Shown here: in pieces, positions 1 to 4,569 of the stretch
Layout: each line of letters begins with the position of its first letter
How positions within the stretch are numbered: the first letter of the stretch is position 1
Notes under the pieces: model-generated
Told to the model about the DNA's origin: nothing
What the model saw: the letters and a program-made list of their open reading frames with translations, nothing else
The model's database searches: none
Assembly: GCA_947177005.1 (NCBI GenBank)
Contig: CAMWSZ010000074.1
Coordinates: 1-10,029, forward strand
Direction: 5' to 3'
Length of the DNA: 10,029 nucleotides
Origin: an uncultured Clostridia bacterium
GTDB lineage: Bacteria; Bacillota; Clostridia; Oscillospirales; Oscillospiraceae
Made by a program: the position numbers and the translations under genes

Positions 1-1
1 G

Positions 2-49
2 AAAAAGGGCGCTGACTGTTTGGCTGTAAAAACCAACAAATCAACGCCC
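2..49 (-). terminator. Possible leftward rho-independent terminator
   Basis: Read on the minus strand, GGGCGTTGA (49-41) can pair with TCAGCGCCC (15-7) as nine base pairs including one G-U, followed at once by TTTTT (6-2). The loop is long, about 25 nt, with a possible small inner TTGG/CCAA stem, which lowers confidence. It would suit the end of a leftward transcript such as read-through from the tRNA-Ser genes. Confidence 0.4.
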
Positions 50-73
50 AAAAGTCTGGTAATATTTTTTCTT

Positions 74-102
74 GGTACTGTTCGAACATCAGTGCCTTTT
101 TT
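74..102 (+). terminator. Possible rightward rho-independent terminator
   Basis: GGTACTG (74-80) pairs with CAGTGCC (90-96), seven pairs with one G-U, across a 9-nt loop, and is followed by TTTTTT (97-102). This has the layout of an intrinsic terminator for a rightward transcript that would begin left of the window. The stem is short, so this is tentative. Confidence 0.35.
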
Positions 103-163
103 GCCCAAAACGGAACTTTCAAAAAGCGCACTGCCCAATGTTAGCCTGCCAATCCCCCCGAAA

Positions 164-190
164 CCGGGGTTCAAATCCCTCCAGCCGCCC
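164..190 (+). other. Fragment resembling a tRNA/tmRNA 3' end
   Basis: A T-loop-like TTCAAAT (170-176) is flanked by CGGGG and CCCTC, and followed by CAGCCGC and then C-CTA, which is the order of T-arm, acceptor strand, discriminator and a CCA-like end. The T-stem pairs poorly at its outer end, and I could find no matching 5' acceptor strand or anticodon arm upstream in the window. It may be a decayed tRNA or tmRNA end, for example an old integration site, or chance. The rest of 1-305 holds no gene I can support. Confidence 0.25.
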
Positions 191-259
191 TAAATGGCGA
201 TTCTGCATCTATGGAAAACATATAAGTTTTTTGCCCCTTCAAAATCCCCGAAGCGGTTG

Positions 260-285
260 TCCCGCAGGCGTTTCCGCCTGCGGGA
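260..285. repeat. Strong 11-bp hairpin downstream of tRNA-Ser(GCU)
   Basis: TCCCGCAGGCG (260-270) and CGCCTGCGGGA (275-285) are perfect inverted repeats around a TTTC loop. It lies about 20 nt past the 3' end of the leftward tRNA-Ser(GCU), where a terminator or processing signal would sit, but neither side carries a T-run, so it is not a canonical rho-independent terminator. Confidence 0.6.
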
Positions 286-305
286 TCTATACCTTTCTGA
301 TATTA

Positions 306-397
306 TGGCGCGGAAGGAGGGATTTGAACCCTCGCACGTTGTTTAGACGCCTACTCCCTTAGCAGGGGAGCCCCTTCGACCTCTTGGGTACTTCCGC
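306..397 (-). tRNA. tRNA-Ser (anticodon GCU)
   Basis: Read on the minus strand, the acceptor strands GCGGAAG (397-391) and CTTCCGC (316-310) pair fully, followed by discriminator G and an encoded CCA (308-306). The anticodon loop CTGCTAA, flanked by CTCCC and GGGAG, gives anticodon GCU at 363-361, reading AGC/AGU serine codons. The T-arm GAGGG-TTCAAAT-CCCTC is intact. The long variable arm and 92-nt length fit the class II structure of tRNA-Ser. It lies 59 nt downstream of tRNA-Ser(UGA) and is probably in the same transcript. Confidence 0.96.
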
Positions 398-456
398 AAA
401 GGATCGAACTGACTTTGTGCAAAGCTGTCAAGAAGAGTTGACTGATCTGTCAAAGA

Positions 457-544
457 TGGCGGAGAGAGTGGGATTCGAACCCACGGATGCTTGCACATCG
501 CCGGTTTTCAAGACCGGTTCCTTAAACCGCTCGGACATCTCTCC
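457..544 (-). tRNA. tRNA-Ser (anticodon UGA)
   Basis: On the minus strand, GGAGAGA (544-538) pairs with TCTCTCC (467-461), followed by discriminator G and an encoded CCA (459-457). The anticodon stem CCGGT/ACCGG encloses loop CTTGAAA, giving anticodon UGA at 510-508, which reads UCA and by wobble other UCN serine codons. The T-loop is TTCGAAT. The extended variable arm and 88-nt length are typical of class II tRNA-Ser. It is the first gene of the leftward tRNA unit and is preceded by a TTGACA-type promoter. Confidence 0.96.
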
Positions 545-568
545 CAATCGGTTTCAGGCACAGGCAAT

Positions 569-628
569 AGCTTACCACAATACGGGCGGTTTGTCAACAG
601 ATATTTTTCAGATTTTTTCCGAATTTTT
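569..628 (-). promoter_or_regulatory. tRNA-Ser promoter with phased A-tract UP element
   Basis: On the minus strand there is a perfect -35 TTGACA (597-592), a 17-bp spacer, and a weaker -10 TAAGCT (574-569) preceded by TG in the extended -10 position. Upstream of the -35, three A-tracts (628-624, 618-613, 608-604) end exactly ten bases apart, so they lie on one face of the helix, as in intrinsically bent DNA or an UP element for the RNA polymerase alpha subunit. This layout suits strong stable-RNA transcription. Confidence 0.65.
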
Positions 629-641
629 CTCCAAAAACCAC

Positions 642-671
642 TTGTAGAAACAGATGTTTGTGTGGTACAAT
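642..671 (+). promoter_or_regulatory. radC-uvrB promoter with LexA-box-like palindrome
   Basis: An extended -10, TGGTACAAT (663-671), lies 18 bp from a weak -35, TTGTAG (642-647), and ends 29 nt before the radC start. In the spacer, AAACAGATGTTT (648-659) is a palindrome with a 4-nt centre. It differs from the Gram-positive LexA/DinR core GAAC-N4-GTTC by one symmetric change per arm. A repressor bound there would block the promoter, consistent with the SOS control known for uvrBA in B. subtilis. The promoter call is fairly firm; the LexA site is an inference. Confidence 0.55.
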
Positions 672-700
672 ACAAAAAAATGCCGTCAGGAGGATTCGTT

Positions 701-1402
701 ATGGCAGTGCCGGAAAAGACAAAACCAGCTAAACCGCTTCATTCGGGGCATCGGGAACGCAAAAAGGCGCAGTTCCGGGAGCACGGTCCGGACTCCTTCG
801 CAGACCACGAGCTGTTGGAGCTGCTGCTGTTCTTCTCCATTCCGCGGGCGGATACCAACGAGATCGCCCACCGACTGCTGAACCGGTTTGGAGGGCTCCA
901 GCGCGTGCTGGACGCCCCGCTGAAGGAATTGGAGAAGGTGGAGGGAGTAGGGGAGCACTCCGCGCTGCTGTTGGGACTGATCGCGCCGGTGTTTCAGCGG
1001 GCGCTGGCGTCCGGCGCGGAGGAGGGAATCGTGTTCACACGCCCGGATCATCTCCAAAAGTATTTTGAAAAGCTGTATACCGGGGAAAAGTATGAGGTGA
1101 TGTACCAGCTCTGCCTCGACGCCCGGGGCCGTCTGCTCAACAGCTTCAAGCTCAACCGCGGTACGCCGGTCAGCGTGGGGCTGGACCTGCGGGAGATCGT
1201 CTCCAATGCGCTGGCCAGCAATGCGGCGCTGGTGATTCTGGCCCACAATCATCCCGGCGGAACCGCCGCCGCGTCCCCCTCGGACATCGCGGGGACGGAG
1301 CAGGTCCGGACCGTGCTGGACGCCATTGACGTCACGCTCACCGACCATGTGATTTTAGCCGGCGGCGGTTTCTTTTCCTTTCACAACGCCGGGCTTTTAT
1401 AA
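701..1402 (+). CDS. radC: RadC family JAMM-fold protein
   Basis: A 233-aa protein matching the usual RadC length (about 230 aa in B. subtilis). The N-terminal part, roughly residues 20-100, is the helical UPF0758 region with a helix-hairpin-helix-like segment around VEGVGEHSA. The C-terminal part, about 110-233, is the JAB1/MPN metal-binding domain. The putative zinc ligands are visible: E165, then H182, H184 and D195 in the HNHPGG...SPSD motif. RadC was named for a supposed repair role, but its biochemical function is unsettled. The start at 701 is chosen because AGGAGG (688-693) sits 7 nt upstream; an in-frame ATG at 680 lies at the expected transcription start and has no ribosome binding site. 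The TAA stop overlaps the uvrB ribosome binding site, so radC and uvrB are co-transcribed and probably translationally coupled. Confidence 0.95.
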   Translation: MAVPEKTKPAKPLHSGHRERKKAQFREHGPDSFADHELLELLLFFSIPRADTNEIAHRLLNRFGGLQRVLDAPLKELEKVEGVGEHSALLLGLIAPVFQRALASGAEEGIVFTRPDHLQKYFEKLYTGEKYEVMYQLCLDARGRLLNSFKLNRGTPVSVGLDLREIVSNALASNAALVILAHNHPGGTAAASPSDIAGTEQVRTVLDAIDVTLTDHVILAGGGFFSFHNAGLL

Positions 1403-1411
1403 GGAGGTATT

Positions 1412-3379
1412 ATGCCTGATTTTCAAGTTGTATCGGATTACGTTCCCTCCGGCGACCAGCCGCAGGCCATCGAAAAGCTGGCTGGGGGACTGAGCGATGG
1501 CCTGCGGGAACAGATTTTGCTGGGCGTCACCGGGTCCGGCAAGACGTATACAATGGCCAAGGTGATTGAAGCGGTGCAGCGGCCCGCGCTGGTGCTGGCC
1601 CATAACAAGACCTTGGCGGCCCAGCTGTGCGAGGAGTTTCGGGAGTTTTTCCCCAACAACGCGGTGGAATATTTTGTGTCGTACTACGACTACTATCAGC
1701 CGGAGGCGTACATTCCCCACACGGACACCTTTATTGAAAAAGACGCCTCCATTAACGAGGAGATCGACCGGCTGCGCCTGAGCGCCACGGCATCGCTGCT
1801 GGAGCGGCGGGACGTGATTGTGGTGTCCTCCGTCAGCTGCATCTACGGGTTAGGGGAGCCGGAGGACTTTGAGAACATGATGATAACCCTGCGGGTGGGG
1901 GCCAGCATGGAACGGGACGCCCTGCTGCGGCGTCTGATAGAGATCCGGTACGAGCGGAACGACATTGCCTTTGAACGGAACATGTTCCGGGTACGTGGGG
2001 ACACGGTGGAGCTGTGGCCCGCCTACTGGAAGGACAACGCCATTCGGGTGGAGTTTTTCGGGGACGAGATCGACCGCATCAGCGAGATCAACGGCCTCAC
2101 CGGCACGGTCATCCGCCGCCTGACCAATATCCCCGTCTGGCCTGCCAGCCACTACGTTACCTCAAAGGCAAAAATGGAGCGTGCCATAACGGAGATCCGG
2201 AAAGAACTGGAGGAACGGGAAAAATATTTCACCGACTGCGGCAAGCTTATAGAGGCGCAGCGCATCCGCCAGCGGACGGAGTACGACATTGAAATGATGC
2301 AGGAGCTGGGCTATTGCAGCGGCATCGAAAACTACAGCCGCGTCATTTCCGCACGCCCCGCAGGTTCGCCGCCCCTGACGCTTATGGATTATTTCCCGGA
2401 CGATTTTGTGCTGTTTGTGGACGAGAGCCATGTGACGCTGCCCCAGGTCCGGGCGATGTTCAACGGGGACCGGGCCAGAAAAGAAAGCCTGATAGAATAC
2501 GGTTTCCGGCTGCCCTGCGCTTTCGACAACCGCCCCCTGAAATTCGACGAGTTCCAGACCCGTTTCAACCAGGCGATATACGTTTCCGCCACCCCGGCGG
2601 AGTATGAACGTGGACAGGCAGACCAGATTGTGGAGCAGGTGATCCGGCCCACGGGACTGCTGGACCCGCGGGTGGAGGTGCGGCCCGTGGACGGTCAGAT
2701 CGACGACCTGATCGGGGAGATCAATGCCCGCACGGAACGCAATGAACGTGTACTGGTGACGACCCTCACCAAAAAAATGGCCGAGGATCTGACCGAATAC
2801 CTCCAAAAAGCCGGAATCAAGGTCCGGTATATGCACCACGACGTGGAGACCATAGAACGAATGGAGCTGATCCGGGACCTGCGTCTGGGCGAGTTCGACG
2901 TGCTGGTGGGCATCAACCTGCTGCGTGAGGGTCTGGATATGCCGGAGGTTAGTCTGGTGGCGATTCTGGACGCGGATAAAGAGGGCTTTCTCCGCAGTGA
3001 AACCAGTTTGATTCAGACCATTGGACGCGCCGCCCGAAACGCCGGGGGTATGGTGATTCTGTACGCGGACACCATTACGCGCAGTATGCGGGCGGCAATG
3101 GACGAGACCGCCCGCCGCCGGGAAATTCAGGACGCATACAATAAAGCGCATGGAATCGTTCCGAAAACCGTCATAAAATCGGTCCGTGAAATTCTGGAGA
3201 TGTCCAAAGAGGAGGAGCGTACCCAGAAGAAGGCGGGACGCAAGCTCACCAAACCGGAGGTTGAGGCGGAGATAGTCAGGCTGGAGAAGCAGATGAAGGA
3301 GGCGGCAAAAATGCTGGAATTCGAGTACGCCGCCATTTTACGCGACCGGGTGATTGAGCTTCGCAAGAAGCTCTCGTAA
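1412..3379 (+). CDS. uvrB: Excinuclease ABC subunit B (UvrB)
   Basis: A 655-aa protein of normal UvrB length. UvrB takes damaged DNA from UvrA, verifies the lesion with its helicase-like motor, and recruits UvrC for dual incision in cytoplasmic nucleotide excision repair. Walker A GVTGSGKT is at residues 38-45. The tyrosine-rich beta-hairpin YYDYYQPEAY, which inserts between DNA strands, is at 91-100. Motif II DESH is at 337-340 and motif VI QTIGRAARN at 535-543. The UVR domain that contacts UvrC covers about 618-655. AAGGAGG (1401-1407), overlapping the radC stop, sits 4 nt before the ATG. The gene looks intact. Its last 42 nt are overlapped by the end of an opposing small gene. In many Firmicutes uvrA follows directly, but here it is about 1.2 kb away beyond an insertion. 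Confidence 0.98.
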   Translation: MPDFQVVSDYVPSGDQPQAIEKLAGGLSDGLREQILLGVTGSGKTYTMAKVIEAVQRPALVLAHNKTLAAQLCEEFREFFPNNAVEYFVSYYDYYQPEAYIPHTDTFIEKDASINEEIDRLRLSATASLLERRDVIVVSSVSCIYGLGEPEDFENMMITLRVGASMERDALLRRLIEIRYERNDIAFERNMFRVRGDTVELWPAYWKDNAIRVEFFGDEIDRISEINGLTGTVIRRLTNIPVWPASHYVTSKAKMERAITEIRKELEEREKYFTDCGKLIEAQRIRQRTEYDIEMMQELGYCSGIENYSRVISARPAGSPPLTLMDYFPDDFVLFVDESHVTLPQVRAMFNGDRARKESLIEYGFRLPCAFDNRPLKFDEFQTRFNQAIYVSATPAEYERGQADQIVEQVIRPTGLLDPRVEVRPVDGQIDDLIGEINARTERNERVLVTTLTKKMAEDLTEYLQKAGIKVRYMHHDVETIERMELIRDLRLGEFDVLVGINLLREGLDMPEVSLVAILDADKEGFLRSETSLIQTIGRAARNAGGMVILYADTITRSMRAAMDETARRREIQDAYNKAHGIVPKTVIKSVREILEMSKEEERTQKKAGRKLTKPEVEAEIVRLEKQMKEAAKMLEFEYAAILRDRVIELRKKLS

Positions 3380-3628
3380 GACGCGGTAATAACTGGGGCT
3401 TTCGTAGGGGGTAAGCAGCTCCAGGCCCGTCCGCAGCCCGATTGAAAAGGCATCCACGCCCCACTGCGACCGCATATATGAGATAATGTCCTCCAGTTGC
3501 AGCCAGTTTTCCGGCGGGACGGACAGCACGGCGGCCAATTCTTTTATGAGTTCCGACTGTTCCAAGCTCAGCGAATGCATTTGGGGTTCCGCAAGAAAGC
3601 TGTAGAGCTGTTCGTATATATTTTCCAT
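3338..3628 (-). CDS. Small protein of unknown function, convergent with uvrB
   Basis: I do not firmly recognise this 96-aa product. It appears soluble and largely helical, starting MENIYEQLYSF and containing FSIGLRTGLELL near residues 68-79. The general look (LY near the start, a G-x-R-x-G helix later) faintly resembles small clostridial DUF6809-type proteins, but that is only a resemblance. Evidence that it is expressed is good: AAGGAG (3641-3636) lies 7 nt before the chosen ATG, and a perfect TTGACA-17 bp-TATAAT promoter lies upstream. A longer in-frame reading from 3721 would begin upstream of that promoter and is rejected. Its last 42 nt and stop lie antisense within the uvrB UVR-domain codons. 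It is divergent from the XRE-Uma2 gene, so the two may form a module. Confidence 0.7.
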   Translation of the reverse strand: MENIYEQLYSFLAEPQMHSLSLEQSELIKELAAVLSVPPENWLQLEDIISYMRSQWGVDAFSIGLRTGLELLTPYESPSYYRVLRELLAKLNHPVA

Positions 3629-3652
3629 AACATAGCTCCTTGAAATACGACT

Positions 3653-3702
3653 CAATAGGTCTTGCTTGTCTGCATTATACATGATACAATAGGTCGTGTC
3701 AA
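3653..3702. promoter_or_regulatory. Overlapping divergent promoters with 9-bp direct repeat
   Basis: Leftward: -35 TTGACA (3702-3697), 17-bp spacer, -10 TATAAT (3679-3674), a perfect sigma-70-type consensus. Rightward: -35 TTGCTT (3662-3667), 17-bp spacer, -10 TACAAT (3685-3690). The two interleave, so polymerase binding at one should exclude the other. The direct repeat CAATAGGTC occurs at 3653-3661 and 3687-3695, 34 bp apart; one copy covers the rightward -10 and the other abuts its -35 and lies just past the leftward start. These are candidate operators for the XRE-domain protein encoded alongside. Confidence 0.7.
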
Positions 3703-3719
3703 GGGCAAAGGAGATTTTC

Positions 3720-4541
3720 ATGAAAAAAGAACTTGAGCCTTTTTCTCTCCGTATAAAAAGTTTGAGAAATCAAAGAAGACTCAAACAATCTGATATAGCA
3801 GAATTTCTGGATTGTACCGAACGGCACTATCAAAGAATTGAGCATGGAGAGGTCAATATTCCGCTAAAAACTCTTATAGCCCTTGCTGATTTTTTTGGTG
3901 TAACTACAGACTATTTGCTGGGGTATTCCGACAAAGGAGGTCCTCCAGCACAGGCGAAAAGGCAAAAGGTTATGTCATACAACAAGAAACGTCTAACCTA
4001 TCAAGACTACTGTGATATAAGTGGAGAAGACCGTTGCGAATTGATTGATGGGGAGCTTTATATGATGGAAACCCCGCTAATGGACCATGTATTAGTTAGT
4101 TCAAATCTCCTTGGTGTCTTGGGAAATTTTCTGGCTGAAAAACCCTGCCGGATTCTTCATGCTCCTATAGATGTATTTCTTTTTAATCAAGCCGATGATC
4201 CTGAAAGTACTATTGAATGTGTTGTTGAGCCTGATCTTATTGTACTATGTGACCCTAAGCAGATAGGCAAACGAGGAATCTTTGGACCTCCGAAACTGGT
4301 GATAGAGATTCTTTCTGAAGTAACTCTCAAACGTGACAGAGAAATCAAATTTAATCTCTACCAGCAAGCTGGGGTTGCAGAATACTGGATTGTCAATCCA
4401 CGTAATTCTACAATTATTATTTTTACTCTTGAAAACGAGAACTATTATGTATACGATGTTTATACAAGAGACGAAATTCTGCATTCCGCAGTATTTCCGG
4501 ACTTGTCAATTGAACTCCCGGAAATCTTTGCGGAGTGGTAA
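3720..4541 (+). CDS. XRE-type HTH fused to Uma2 (DUF820) nuclease-fold domain
   Basis: A 273-aa two-domain protein. Residues 11-67 form a Cro/C1-type helix-turn-helix (LKQSDIAEFLDCTERHYQRI, then the typical DFFGVTTDYLLGYSD ending). After a polar linker (about 70-90), residues 92-270 match the Uma2 family of the PD-(D/E)XK superfamily: ELIDGELY (107-114), PD with D172, the VIEILS strand with E196, and D206/K210 before YQQAGVAEYWIVNP. The nuclease-like acidic residues appear present, but Uma2 proteins have no well-established function. The start at 3720 has AAAGGAG (3707-3713) 6 nt upstream. The gene is much more AT-rich than its neighbours: bases 4381-4440 hold 17 G/C of 60, against 35 of 60 in 7081-7140 of uvrA. 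This indicates horizontal acquisition. It may repress its own divergent promoter region. Domain calls are confident; the role is unknown. Confidence 0.88.
   Translation: MKKELEPFSLRIKSLRNQRRLKQSDIAEFLDCTERHYQRIEHGEVNIPLKTLIALADFFGVTTDYLLGYSDKGGPPAQAKRQKVMSYNKKRLTYQDYCDISGEDRCELIDGELYMMETPLMDHVLVSSNLLGVLGNFLAEKPCRILHAPIDVFLFNQADDPESTIECVVEPDLIVLCDPKQIGKRGIFGPPKLVIEILSEVTLKRDREIKFNLYQQAGVAEYWIVNPRNSTIIIFTLENENYYVYDVYTRDEILHSAVFPDLSIELPEIFAEW
3933..3941 (+). promoter_or_regulatory. Internal Shine-Dalgarno-like site in the XRE-Uma2 linker
   Basis: AAAGGAGGT is a near-perfect ribosome binding site inside the coding region, exactly in the linker between the two domains. The next in-frame ATG (3972, residue 85, just before the Uma2 domain) is 30 nt away, too far for normal initiation. 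It may be a relic of a once separate Uma2 gene, a pause site, or chance from Gly-Gly codons. Confidence 0.3.
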
Positions 4542-4569
4542 ATAACCGAAATCAAGAAAGGGCTTTTCT

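Noticed and set aside
72..362. Rightward open frame in the left non-coding region
   Set aside because: It runs through the tRNA-Ser(GCU) gene, has no ribosome binding site and no protein-like composition.
491..700. Longer upstream start for radC
   Set aside because: It would translate through the tRNA-Ser(UGA) gene and the promoter region; the ATG at 701 has a near-perfect ribosome binding site.
2162..3151. Long minus-strand open frame opposite uvrB
   Set aside because: It lies wholly antisense to uvrB, has no ribosome binding site, and its product shows no domain; open frames opposite GC-rich genes are expected.
3972..4541. Separate Uma2 gene starting at the internal ATG
   Set aside because: The reading frame is continuous with the HTH domain, and the only strong ribosome binding site is 30 nt away; AAAAGG nearby leaves too short a spacer.
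3385..4547. GGTAATAAC near 3385 and GGTAAATAAC near 4537 as possible ends of the inserted segment
   Set aside because: Short, AT-rich, differing by an insertion, and not at matching positions relative to flanking host sequence; likely chance.
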